A stretch of DNA of 64,000 nucleotides from Pseudomonas sihuiensis. GTDB lineage: Bacteria; Pseudomonadota; Gammaproteobacteria; Pseudomonadales; Pseudomonadaceae. Location: contig NZ_LT629797.1 in NCBI RefSeq assembly GCF_900106015.1, positions 4,960,001 through 5,024,000 on the forward strand. The letters are read 5' to 3'. Positions 36,587 to 44,432 of the stretch are shown in pieces (the stretch's first letter is position 1; every line of letters begins with the position of its first letter). The notes under the pieces are model-generated. The model had not been told where the DNA came from. It did not search any database and was given only the letters and a program-made list of their open reading frames with translations. The position numbers and the translations under genes are program-made.

Positions 36587-36635
36587 ATTTCAGGCACGGC
36601 TCGGTGCTGCGCCCGATGTGATCACTGAGCATCGG
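36587..36635. repeat. Duplicated fragment of the ndh 3' end
   Basis: This stretch repeats the sequence at 36848-36896, which encodes the last residues of Ndh, with only a few mismatches in about 48 bp. Between the two copies lies a cluster of palindromes. It is not a gene, but a duplicated tail. Confidence 0.75.
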
Positions 36636-36639
36636 CCCG

Positions 36640-36815
36640 TAGGGTGGGCTTTAGCCCACCAGCGTTGGTCGACGTGGGCTGAGGCCCACCCTACAAGACT
36701 AGAATCGCGCTGCGTGCTTGTCTCCCCTCTCCCGCTTGCGGGAGAGGGGCCGGGGGAGAGGGGCAATGTGTTGCAGAGTCGCTTGATGCCCCTCTCCCAT
36801 TCATGGGAGAGGGGC
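36640..36815. repeat. Palindromes between the two ndh tails
   Basis: Three inverted structures: GTAGGGTGGGC ... GCCCACCCTAC (36640-36695, with an inner TTTAGCCCACC unit); CTCTCCCGCTTGCGGGAGAG (about 36726-36745); and CCCCTCTCCCATTCATGGGAGAGGGG (36788-36813). They fill the 326-bp gap between the tRNA terminator and ndh. Confidence 0.7.
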
Positions 36816-36841
36816 ATCAGAAGGCCGCATGGCGGCCGCTA

Positions 36842-38143
36842 TCAATGCAGCTTCAGGCGCGGCTCGGTGCTGCGCCCGATGCGATCGCTGAGCATCAGCA
36901 GCAGGGTGCGTGGCACGCCATACAGGGCCATCTGGTGCATGCGATACAGCGACACGTAGAACACCCGTGCCAGCCAGCCTTCGAGCATGACGCTGCCGGT
37001 CAGGTTGCCCATCAGGTTACCGACCGCGGAGAAGCTCGACAGCGAGATCAGCGAGCCGTAATCGCGATAGCGATATTCCGGCAGCGGCTGGGCGCTGATC
37101 TTCAAGCGTAGCGACTTGGCCAGCAGCGATGCCTGCTGATGCGCTGCCTGGGCGCGTGGCGGCACGTTGCGGCCCTCAGTGCCCGGCTGCGGGCAGGCTG
37201 CGCAGTCGCCGAAGGCGAATACGTCGTCATCGAGCGTCGTTTGCAGGGTCGGACGAACCTGCAGCTGGTTGATGCGGTTGCTCTCCAGGCCGTCGAGATC
37301 CTTGAGAAAACCGGGGGCGCGAATGCCGGCAGCCCAGACTTTCAGGCTGGCCGGGATGAAGTTGCCGTCGGCGGTTTTCAGGCCGTCGGCAGTCACTTCG
37401 CTGACAGCCGCACCGGTCAGCACGGTGACGCCGAGCTTCTCCAGGGTCTGATGCACCGGCCGTGCGATGCGCTCGGGCAGAGCAGGCAGCACACGTGGCC
37501 CGGCCTCGATCAGGGTGATGCGCATGTCTTCGGGGCGAATGCGGTCTAGGCCATAGGCGACCAACTGCTTGGCCGCGTGGTGCAGTTCTGCTGCCAGCTC
37601 GACCCCGGTGGCACCGGCGCCGACGATGGCGATATCGATCTTCGAACCGTATTCGTTCTCGCTGGCATGTGCACGCAGGTAGTGGCTGAGCATGCGCCGG
37701 TGGAAGCGCTCGGCCTGCGCGCGGGTGTCGAGGAAAATGCAGTGCTCGGCGGCACCAGGCGTGCCGAAGTCATTGGTGGTGCTGCCAACGGCAATGACCA
37801 GGCTGTCGTAGGTGATGCGGCGTTCAGGCATCAGTACCTGGCCATCGTCATCCAGCGTCGGTGCCAGGGTGATGCTCTTGCTGGCACGGTCGAGGCCGGA
37901 CATGCGCCCGAGCTGGAACTCGAAATGGTTCCACTTGGCCTGGGCCACGTAGTTCAGTTCGTCTTCCGAGGAGTTCAACGAGCCGGCGGCCACTTCGTGC
38001 AGCAGGGGCTTCCAGATATGGGTGAGGTTGGCGTCGACCAGAATGATTCGGGCCGCGCCACTCTTGCCCAGTTTTCTACCCAGACGGGTGGCCAGCTCCA
38101 AACCGCCGGCGCCGCCGCCGACAATCACGATGCGATGGGACAT
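36842..38143 (-). CDS. ndh: Type II NADH dehydrogenase
   Basis: A 433-residue flavoprotein with an N-terminal FAD dinucleotide motif GGGAGG (about residues 8-13), a second NADH-binding Rossmann motif (IAIVGAGATGVELAAEL), and AFGDCAACP in the second FAD segment. The C-terminal amphipathic region suggests peripheral membrane attachment. It passes electrons from NADH to quinone without pumping protons, a natural upstream partner for the CioAB oxidase. Position next to the DUF3094, MOSC and DUF1780 genes matches PAO1. Confidence 0.93.
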   Translation of the reverse strand: MSHRIVIVGGGAGGLELATRLGRKLGKSGAARIILVDANLTHIWKPLLHEVAAGSLNSSEDELNYVAQAKWNHFEFQLGRMSGLDRASKSITLAPTLDDDGQVLMPERRITYDSLVIAVGSTTNDFGTPGAAEHCIFLDTRAQAERFHRRMLSHYLRAHASENEYGSKIDIAIVGAGATGVELAAELHHAAKQLVAYGLDRIRPEDMRITLIEAGPRVLPALPERIARPVHQTLEKLGVTVLTGAAVSEVTADGLKTADGNFIPASLKVWAAGIRAPGFLKDLDGLESNRINQLQVRPTLQTTLDDDVFAFGDCAACPQPGTEGRNVPPRAQAAHQQASLLAKSLRLKISAQPLPEYRYRDYGSLISLSSFSAVGNLMGNLTGSVMLEGWLARVFYVSLYRMHQMALYGVPRTLLLMLSDRIGRSTEPRLKLH

Positions 38144-38206
38144 GGATATTGCTCACAAGGCTTTGAAAAATGCGGTGTGAGTGCGAGAGGGCGAGCGCAA
38201 GGCAGC

Positions 38207-38380
38207 TCATAGCACCAGTCGACTCAGCAAGCGGCTCAGCAGGCCCAGGCCAATGGTCACGACCATGACCAGCGCCAGCAGACGCCAAACACGAAACGGT
38301 TGACGTTCGACCTGATGCTGCGGTGCGCTCAGGTATTGGTCGACTTTCTGTTGGTCTTCGGGGCTCAGGCGACTGGTCAT
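38207..38380 (-). CDS. DUF3094-family small membrane protein
   Basis: A 57-residue protein. A hydrophilic N-terminus (MTSRLSPEDQQKVDQYL) is followed by one membrane helix (about 33-51, WRLLALVMVVTIGLGLLS). This fits DUF3094, found upstream of ndh in pseudomonads. It lies 63 bp before ndh on the same strand, so an operon is likely. Function unknown; a helper of membrane-bound Ndh is a guess from context. Confidence 0.75.
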   Translation of the reverse strand: MTSRLSPEDQQKVDQYLSAPQHQVERQPFRVWRLLALVMVVTIGLGLLSRLLSRLVL

Positions 38381-38408
38381 GGGGGCCTCTGCTTGAATGC
38401 GGCTATCT

Positions 38409-38616
38409 TAGCAGGCTGTTGAAAAACTATCTGCGTTGCCACTGCTGCGTTAAAAACAGGCTCAAAATGCTCATTTACAGCTCGTAAAGTCGAGCGCGAC
38501 TCCGACCGTTTTTCGCCTGTTTTTGCCTTGCATTGGCTGCCTCGGCTCGGGCTTCCTGCTTCGCTCTACCTCCTGCATCCATGCAGTCGTCGCCTACGTT
38601 TTTCAACGGCCTGCTA
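38409..38616. repeat. Core-and-arm palindromic element, copy 6
   Basis: A 208-bp element filling the gap between DUF3094 and the MOSC gene. Arms TAGCAGGCTGTTGAAAAAC (38409-38427) and its complement (38598-38616), 18 of 19 pairing. Core GCGTTAAAAACAGGCTC ... CTCATTTACAGCTCGTAAAG ... CGCCTGTTTTTGCCTTG. Extra palindromic matter (CTGCATCCATGCAG) sits near its right arm. The right arm supplies the stop codon of the MOSC gene. Confidence 0.8.
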
Positions 38617-39157
38617 GGCGTGCCCGCCAGCCTTGGCGAGCGTCGTTGTCCTGCGGGTCAGATATCGTTTCGAGGGTTTCCACGCTCACGGCGTCCTCCA
38701 GGCGGATGATGCCGCCCTCGATCACACGAGCGGTAATGCCGCCATGGCCGCGCATGGCCTGGAAGGTGCCGCGACCGAGACGTTCCTCCAGGCGGGCGCA
38801 GGGTTGGCACCAGCCGGTGGTTTCCAGCAGCGCCTGGCCGATGCGAAAGCGCCGGCCCTTGAGGCTGAACAGATTGATGCCGGCAACCGCGATATTGCGG
38901 CGCAGCTCGCTGGGCGGCATGGGCGCATCGCGGCCGAGCAAGGCGGCAACGACGGCCAGGTGTTCCCACTGAATCAGCGTGACCTGCCGCGCATTGCGTG
39001 GTCCGGGGCGGCTGTGATCGCCGGTCAGACCGGCTTCACGCCGTGCTTCCACGGCCTCGACTTCGAGCATCGCCTCGCGCGCCTTGGGGCGAACCCCTAT
39101 CCAGCGCACCTGGCCGACTTGCGGCACGTCGGCGAGCAATTCCTGCAAGGGGCTCAC
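38603..39157 (-). CDS. MOSC-domain protein
   Basis: A 184-residue MOSC domain protein. The conserved Cys occurs in TTGWCQPCARLEE, followed by RGHGGITARVIEGGIIRLED, the hallmark C-terminal part of MOSC domains that handle sulfur or molybdenum cofactor-linked groups. Its final residues (about the last four codons and the stop) lie within the right arm of element copy 6, so the C-terminus has been remodelled by the repeat. It overlaps the DUF1780 stop by ATGA, indicating coupling. Confidence 0.85.
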   Translation of the reverse strand: MSPLQELLADVPQVGQVRWIGVRPKAREAMLEVEAVEARREAGLTGDHSRPGPRNARQVTLIQWEHLAVVAALLGRDAPMPPSELRRNIAVAGINLFSLKGRRFRIGQALLETTGWCQPCARLEERLGRGTFQAMRGHGGITARVIEGGIIRLEDAVSVETLETISDPQDNDARQGWRARLAGR

Positions 39158-39783
39158 AGGCCGATACCGATGTCGAACAGCAGGCTGCGGCCGAGGTTCT
39201 GCCGCAGAAAATCTGGTGCGTCCGGGTGAGCGAACAGCACACGGGCAAAGCGCGGACCAACCAAGGACAGCGAGCGCCAGCCTTGGCGCAGGTATTCGGT
39301 AGGGGGCGGGAAGTGGCTGTTGCAGTCGAGCACGGCGCGCTTGAGGCTGACGAAGGCGACCAGGTCGAGTTCGCCGAGGTCGATGCCACGCTCGCGATAG
39401 TTATGCGCCTTCTTGCGCAGGGTTGGTGCCAGGCGCGCCTGCATTTCGCTGGCGGGAATGCGTTTGGGGCGCGCTTCGCGACGCACCAGTTGGCTCAGGG
39501 AAAAGGCGCTGCGGCGCCGCTCCAGTTCGGCGCGCCACTCGTCATTGAGGCGCCGGCCTTCATCGAGCACGAAAAACACTTCGAAATTGGCATCGCGAAA
39601 CAGCACGTCCGGCGGCTCCTGGCCGCTGGGCGTGAAGTCATCGCTGTGATGGCGCACGTTCAGCGCTTGCAGCAGGCGTTGACAGACCCAACGCTCACGC
39701 TCCCATTTCTTGGCGTTGGAGAGGAAGGCATTGGCTTGTTCGGCCTGGTGCGTAAGTAAGCGCAGATAATCGGAATCGTCCAT
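39154..39783 (-). CDS. DUF1780-family protein (nuclease-like fold)
   Basis: A 209-residue cytoplasmic protein of the Pseudomonas DUF1780 family (PA4535 type), whose known structure is restriction-endonuclease-like, to my recollection. A candidate core lies around VFFVLDEGRRL and ELERRRSAFSL. Whether it cuts nucleic acid is unknown. It is coupled to the MOSC gene by a 4-nt overlap. Confidence 0.8.
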   Translation of the reverse strand: MDDSDYLRLLTHQAEQANAFLSNAKKWERERWVCQRLLQALNVRHHSDDFTPSGQEPPDVLFRDANFEVFFVLDEGRRLNDEWRAELERRRSAFSLSQLVRREARPKRIPASEMQARLAPTLRKKAHNYRERGIDLGELDLVAFVSLKRAVLDCNSHFPPPTEYLRQGWRSLSLVGPRFARVLFAHPDAPDFLRQNLGRSLLFDIGIGL

Positions 39784-39993
39784 GTCTGAAGCTTAGCCGC
39801 AGCGCTTACCCGCATGCCAGTGCCTGCAGCTTCGGTCGTTCCAGTGAGCGTGGAAATCCAGCTGGGCTTTGTTGGCTGTTGTCGATCAATGGCAGGGCAG
39901 TCGCCATTGCAGTTGCTCTGCCGGCAAAATCAAATCCGAGTGCCGGTGTAGACTGCTTGGCATGGCGATGAATGAAGGAGAGGGTGTGCGCGC

Positions 39994-40683
39994 ATGATCG
40001 CTTCCAACCTGCTGGCGTTCTCTACCTTGCTGGGCGGCTGGCTGGTCTACGGGCTGGCGCTGCTCTGGGCGATAACACGGACGCCCTGGGTCGAACTGTT
40101 CAGTGACCTGCGCCGCCAGCATCTGCTGTTCGGCACCATGCTCGCGCTGTTTCTACTCTGGCTGGTGCGCCGCGATTTCGACTCCGGGCTTTCCTATCAC
40201 TTCATCGGTATGACCGCCGTAACCCTGTTGCTTGATTGGCCACTTGCCGTCCTGGCTGGCCTGGCGGCGCAGCTTGGTCTGCTGGCTATCGGTCGCATGG
40301 ACCTGGCCTCGCTCGGTATCAACGGCGTGCTGCTGGTGCTGATTCCAGTGCTGGTCACCGAGCTGTGCGCAATCCGTGTCGAGCGCGCGCAGCCACGTAA
40401 CCTGTTCGTCTACATCTTCTTCTGCGGTTTCTTTCCAGCGGCGTTGGCGACGTTGATGACGCTGCTCGGCGGCCTTGCCTTGTTGTGGATGGACGGGCTG
40501 TTCCCCATGCCGCCCTGGCTGGACGACTTTGCCGGCTACCTGTGGCTGGTGGCGTTCCCCGAAGCCTTTATCAACGGCACCATCGTCACCGCGTTGGTGG
40601 TGTTCTACCCGGACTGGCTGGAAACCTTCAACCGCAGCCGCTATCTGCAGGCGCCCTGGAAGGAGGGTGATCACGGCGAGTGA
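39994..40683 (+). CDS. Polytopic membrane protein of unknown function
   Basis: A 229-residue protein with about six or seven hydrophobic helices and short loops. The helix LSYHFIGMTAVTLLLDWPLAVLAG and the FFCGFFPAALATLMTLLGG segment resemble CbiM-like energy-coupling permeases, a weak similarity. It matches the PA4534 position in PAO1. GAGAGGGTGTGCGCGC precedes the ATG. Function unknown. Confidence 0.7.
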   Translation: MIASNLLAFSTLLGGWLVYGLALLWAITRTPWVELFSDLRRQHLLFGTMLALFLLWLVRRDFDSGLSYHFIGMTAVTLLLDWPLAVLAGLAAQLGLLAIGRMDLASLGINGVLLVLIPVLVTELCAIRVERAQPRNLFVYIFFCGFFPAALATLMTLLGGLALLWMDGLFPMPPWLDDFAGYLWLVAFPEAFINGTIVTALVVFYPDWLETFNRSRYLQAPWKEGDHGE

Positions 40684-40722
40684 ATGGCGTTGTATTGGCC
40701 CATTGAATGGCGCGGCCGAGAT

Positions 40723-40736
40723 TGATCTTCGTCAAT
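40723..40736. promoter_or_regulatory. FNR/ANR-like box before a 71-residue gene
   Basis: TTGATCTTCGTCAA matches TTGAT-N4-ATCAA at all but one position. Its centre is 61.5 bp before the ATG of the following small gene, with a CATGCT hexamer 30 bp downstream as a possible -10. Confidence 0.65.
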
Positions 40737-40790
40737 GATCGGAGCGGGCCTGCCGCCATGCTGTGAAAAACGCCTCCGAGGGACTTGAAC

Positions 40791-41006
40791 ATGAGTATTC
40801 ACAGCTGGGCCAGAAGCGCCCTGCACGATGATTTGCGCGACGGCGAAGCCCAGGGTTTCGAGCGCCTGATGGTATTGCGTGCGCTGCTGGCGGAAATAGT
40901 GCAGCAGAACAAGGCGCTGCGCGACGCTCAGGAACTGGCTGGCGAACTGCAGTTTCTCGCCGACAACCTCGACGATGATCGCGATTACGCCTTTATGCGT
41001 CCCTGA
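40791..41006 (+). CDS. Small helical protein, possibly oxygen regulated
   Basis: A 71-residue acidic helical protein (MSIHSWARSALHDDLRDGEAQGFERL ...). The ATG at 40791 is preferred over a TTG two codons upstream because CGAGGGA lies at the right distance. No family was recognised with confidence. An ANR-like dyad lies upstream. It occupies the PA4533 position in PAO1. Function unknown. Confidence 0.7.
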   Translation: MSIHSWARSALHDDLRDGEAQGFERLMVLRALLAEIVQQNKALRDAQELAGELQFLADNLDDDRDYAFMRP

Positions 41007-41018
41007 CGTTCCCGATTC

Positions 41019-41239
41019 TGCTTGTGTGGGAGCCGCGCCCTGCGGCTAATGGCCGAGCGAGGCGACGTTAAGGCCAAACGCTTCGCCCCGGGGCGGGGCT
41101 CCTACAAAAAAACAGGGTTGTGTCGGGGCTTCAATCCCGAGGTGGCTGCTGCCTCCCCTGTAGGAGCCGCGCCTCGCGGCGAATGGCTGTGGGGCGACGC
41201 TAAAGTCAAAAAGCTTCGCCCCGGGGCGGGGCTCCTACA
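41019..41239. repeat. Four GTAGGAGC-type REP units
   Basis: Two opposed pairs: GTGGGAGCCGCGCCCTGCGG (41023) with CCCCGGGGCGGGGCTCCTAC (41086-41105), then GTAGGAGCCGCGCC (41160) with GGGCGGGGCTCCTAC ending at 41238. The whole gap up to yacG is repeat sequence. Confidence 0.8.
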
Positions 41240-41251
41240 GGGCGAGATGGA

Positions 41252-41446
41252 TCAATGCGGGCGTGTCGGCAGGTCGCCGCTGAACAGCTCGTCTTCCAGG
41301 TCATTGCCGGGAATCGCATGCTCTTCAGCGGCCCAGGCACCCAGATCGATCAGCTTGCAGCGTTCGCAGCAGAAGGGGCGGTAGGTGTTTTCGGCTTTCC
41401 ACTCGACGGGTGCGCTACAGGTTGGGCATTGAACGGTAATGGTCAT
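41252..41446 (-). CDS. yacG: DNA gyrase inhibitor YacG
   Basis: A 64-residue zinc protein: CPTC at residues 7-10 and CCERC at 26-30 form the four-Cys site, followed by [10 protein letters not shown], typical of YacG. It binds GyrB and inhibits gyrase. It overlaps coaE by 4 nt (ATGA). Confidence 0.93.
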   Translation of the reverse strand: MTITVQCPTCSAPVEWKAENTYRPFCCERCKLIDLGAWAAEEHAIPGNDLEDELFSGDLPTRPH

Positions 41447-42051
41447 GGCTGGCCTCCACGCAGGGTCAGATAGAAGTTGTGCAGGCGCTCGACCTCCGCG
41501 TCCAGCCAGGCCATATCACGATCATTGACCAGCACGTCGTGAGCATGGCGCAGGCGCTCTTCGCGGCTGGCCTGGGCCTGCATGATGGCGCGAACCTGTT
41601 CTTCCGAACTCTGGTCGCGCGCGATGGTGCGTTGCACCTGCAACTCGGCAGGCGTGTCGACGACCAATATGCGTTGGGTCATCTGCCGCTGGCCGGACTC
41701 GACCAGTAGTGGCGACACCAGAATGGCATAGGGCGATTCTGCGCGCGCCAACACCTGCACGATCTCCTGGCCGATCAGCGGGTGCAGCAGGCTTTCCAGC
41801 CAGCGGCGCTGCTCGGGGGCGGCAAATATCAGTTTGCGCAGCGCGGCGCGGTCCAGCTCGCCATTGGCTTGCAGTACGCCTGCACCAAAGTGCTCAACAA
41901 TCTTTGCCAGCGCCGGACGCCCCGGTTCGACCACCCAACGCGCCGCATGATCGGCGTCCACCACGTGCACGCCGCGTTCGATAAAGCCTTGCGCCACCGC
42001 GCTCTTGCCGCTGCCAATGCCACCAGTCAGGCCGAGTATCCAGGGTTTCAT
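41443..42051 (-). CDS. coaE: Dephospho-CoA kinase
   Basis: A 202-residue P-loop kinase: [11 protein letters not shown] at about residues 6-16, then [13 protein letters not shown]. It catalyses the last step of CoA synthesis. The ATG at 42049-42051 is used; a GTG directly before it in the same frame is less likely. It lies in the pilD-coaE-yacG order usual in pseudomonads, though here 291 bp of repeats separate it from pilD. Confidence 0.94.
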   Translation of the reverse strand: MKPWILGLTGGIGSGKSAVAQGFIERGVHVVDADHAARWVVEPGRPALAKIVEHFGAGVLQANGELDRAALRKLIFAAPEQRRWLESLLHPLIGQEIVQVLARAESPYAILVSPLLVESGQRQMTQRILVVDTPAELQVQRTIARDQSSEEQVRAIMQAQASREERLRHAHDVLVNDRDMAWLDAEVERLHNFYLTLRGGQP

Positions 42052-42135
42052 CACGCCAATGCGGTCTCGTTACTGCTCAAGGCCGCGATTGTAGGGGGGA
42101 TTGCTGGATGATGCGAACCGCGTGTACCGCGATCC

Positions 42136-42319
42136 GTCATCCCCGCGAAGGCGGGGACCCAGCTTTGGCGTCAGGATCACTCCTGGACTCCCGCCTTCGC
42201 GGGAGTGACGAGTGTCGCTGGGTTAGCTCAAACCCTGTAGGAGCCGCGCCCCGCGGCGAATGGTTCTGAGGGGCAGCGCTAAATTCAAAAGCTTCGCCCC
42301 GGGGCGGGGCTCCTACAAC
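42136..42319. repeat. Two repeat families between coaE and pilD
   Basis: First a pair of opposed units CCCGCGAAGGCGGGGACCCAG (about 42142) and CTGGACTCCCGCCTTCGCGG (about 42184-42203). Then a GTAGGAGC-type opposed pair (42238-42256 and 42294-42316). The CCCGCGAAGGCGGG family recurs at about 59413 and 63527. This inserts distance between pilD and coaE; no terminator with a T-run was seen. Confidence 0.75.
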
Positions 42320-42342
42320 TTGGGCAACTATGGCTGTTTGAC

Positions 42343-43212
42343 TCAAAACCCAGCGAACTTCAGATAACTGCCGGTAATCACATCGCCCCACAGCAGAGCG
42401 ATCCACCCGGCAATCGCCAGATAAGGGCCGAAGGGAATCGGCGTGCCGGAATCGCTGCCACGCATGCGCAGCAGAATCACACCTAGCACCGCGCCGACCA
42501 GTGACGACAGCAGAATGGTCAGCGGCAGAATCTGCCAGCCACCCCAGGCCCCGAGCATCGCCAGCAGCTTGAAGTCGCCATAACCCATGCCTTCCTTGCC
42601 GGTGATCAGCTTGAACAGCCAATACACCGACCACAGGCTCAGATAACCGGCAATCGCCCCCCACAGTGCATCTTCCAGGCTGGTGAACAACCCGAAGTAA
42701 TTGACGATCAAGCCCAGCCATAGCAGTGGCAGCACCAGCACATCCGGCAGAATCTGGTGATCGGCATCGATCAGGCTCATCGCCAGCAGCCCCCAGGCCA
42801 GCACCAGCATGGCGCCCGCCTGCCAGGTAAACCCGAAATGCCAGGCGACATAAGCGGAAAGCAGCCCGCAGGCCAGTTCAACGATGGGGTAACGCTTGCT
42901 GATCGGGATTTTGCAGTTCGAACACTTGCCGCGCAGGAACAAATAGCTGATGACCGGGATGTTCTCCCAGGGGCGAATCTCATGGCCGCATTGCGGGCAG
43001 CAGGAATTGGGCAGGATCAGGTTGAAGGTCTGGGCGGTTGGTGCCGACGGCAATTCCAGCACCTCGCGCGCCTGACTCTGCCAATCACGTTGCAGCATCA
43101 ACGGTAGGCGATAGATCACTACATTGAGGAAGCTGCCAATCAGCAGGCCCAGTAGCAGAGCACACAAAACAAAGGCCAGCGCATGGCTGGCCAGAAAGTC
43201 GATCACGAGCAT
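42343..43212 (-). CDS. pilD: Prepilin peptidase / N-methyltransferase
   Basis: A 289-residue inner-membrane aspartic protease. The cytoplasmic loop has the four-Cys zinc site (CCPQCGHEIRPW ... CSNCKIPISKRYPIVE). The catalytic Asp residues are in SLIDADHQILPD and GYGDFKLLA. It cleaves leader peptides of PilA and other type IV pilin-like proteins and methylates the new N-terminus. It abuts pilC with no gap, and is the third gene of the pilBCD operon. Confidence 0.95.
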   Translation of the reverse strand: MLVIDFLASHALAFVLCALLLGLLIGSFLNVVIYRLPLMLQRDWQSQAREVLELPSAPTAQTFNLILPNSCCPQCGHEIRPWENIPVISYLFLRGKCSNCKIPISKRYPIVELACGLLSAYVAWHFGFTWQAGAMLVLAWGLLAMSLIDADHQILPDVLVLPLLWLGLIVNYFGLFTSLEDALWGAIAGYLSLWSVYWLFKLITGKEGMGYGDFKLLAMLGAWGGWQILPLTILLSSLVGAVLGVILLRMRGSDSGTPIPFGPYLAIAGWIALLWGDVITGSYLKFAGF

Positions 43213-44430
43213 TTAAACGACGGCACCCAACTGGAAGATAGGCAGGTACATGGCGATGATCAGACCGCCGATCAGTACGCCCAGTACGGACATGATGATG
43301 GGTTCCATCAGGCTGGTCAGGCCGTCAACCATGTTGTCCACTTCTGCTTCATAGAAGCTCGCTACCTTATCGAGCATCTCATCCAGCGAGCCAGACTCTT
43401 CGCCAATAGCGGTCATCTGCACGGCCATGGAGGGGAAGGTGCCGGTGGTGCGCATTGAGAAGTTAAGCTGCATGCCGGTAGATACATCTGCTTTGATCTT
43501 GTTGGTCGCATTCTTGAACACCACATTACCGGTGGCGCCGGAGACCGAATCCAGCGCATCGACCAGTGGCACGCCAGCGGCAAAAGTCGTTGATAGTGTG
43601 CGTGCGAAGCGGGCTACCGCAGATTTGTAAAGAATGTCGCCGACGATTGGCAGTTTCAGTACGCCACGGTCAACCGAGTCGCGCAGTTTCTGCGAGCGCT
43701 TCATCGCTTCTTTGAATGCAAAGGCAGCGGCGATGATTGCAATCAGAAAAATGAACCACCACTCCTGAAGAAATTGCGATATGCCTATGACCATCAGCGT
43801 AAAGGCAGGTAGTTCAGCGCCGAAGTTGGCGAAAACTTCCTCGAATTGCGGTACAACTTTAATGAGCAAAATGGCTGAGACGATGATGGCGACCACCACA
43901 ACAGCGATTGGATAGTTCATCGCCTTCTTGATCTTGGCCTTCAGCGCTTCGGTCTTTTCTTTGTAGGTGGCGATTCGGTCCAGCAGATTCTCCAGCGCGC
44001 CGGCCTGTTCGCCAGACTCAACCAGGTTGCAATACAGTTCATCGAAGTACTGTGGTTTCTTGCGCAGCGAGGCGGCAAAACTGTTACCAGCAGCCACCTC
44101 CTGCTTCACCTCGTCGACCAGCTTGCGCATGTTGGGGTTGTCGAAGCCCTCTGAGATGATGTCGAAGGACTGCAGCAGTGGCACGCCAGCTTTCATCATG
44201 GTCGCCATCTGCCGGGTAAACAGGGCGATATCCATGGGTTTGATCTTCTTGCCTGCGCTGAAGAGCGACACCCCCTTTTTGCGTACTTTGGTCGGATTGA
44301 TCCCCTGTTTGCGCAGTTGCGCCTTGACCAAGGACGGGTTCTGCCCGCTGAGCTCCCCCTTGACGACGGCACCGCTTTTGTTCTTGCCTTCCCAGGTGAA
44401 CACACTGGTTTTTAGAGCTTTTTCCGCCAT
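43213..44430 (-). CDS. pilC: Type IV pilus platform protein PilC
   Basis: A 405-residue GspF-family inner-membrane protein with two repeated cytoplasmic domains and three membrane helices. FTRQMATMMKAGVPLLQSFDI marks the first T2SSF domain; FARTLSTTFAAGVPLVDALDSVSG marks the second. It anchors the PilB and PilT motors. It lies 2 bp after pilB. Confidence 0.95.
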   Translation of the reverse strand: MAEKALKTSVFTWEGKNKSGAVVKGELSGQNPSLVKAQLRKQGINPTKVRKKGVSLFSAGKKIKPMDIALFTRQMATMMKAGVPLLQSFDIISEGFDNPNMRKLVDEVKQEVAAGNSFAASLRKKPQYFDELYCNLVESGEQAGALENLLDRIATYKEKTEALKAKIKKAMNYPIAVVVVAIIVSAILLIKVVPQFEEVFANFGAELPAFTLMVIGISQFLQEWWFIFLIAIIAAAFAFKEAMKRSQKLRDSVDRGVLKLPIVGDILYKSAVARFARTLSTTFAAGVPLVDALDSVSGATGNVVFKNATNKIKADVSTGMQLNFSMRTTGTFPSMAVQMTAIGEESGSLDEMLDKVASFYEAEVDNMVDGLTSLMEPIIMSVLGVLIGGLIIAMYLPIFQLGAVV

Positions 44431-44432
44431 GG

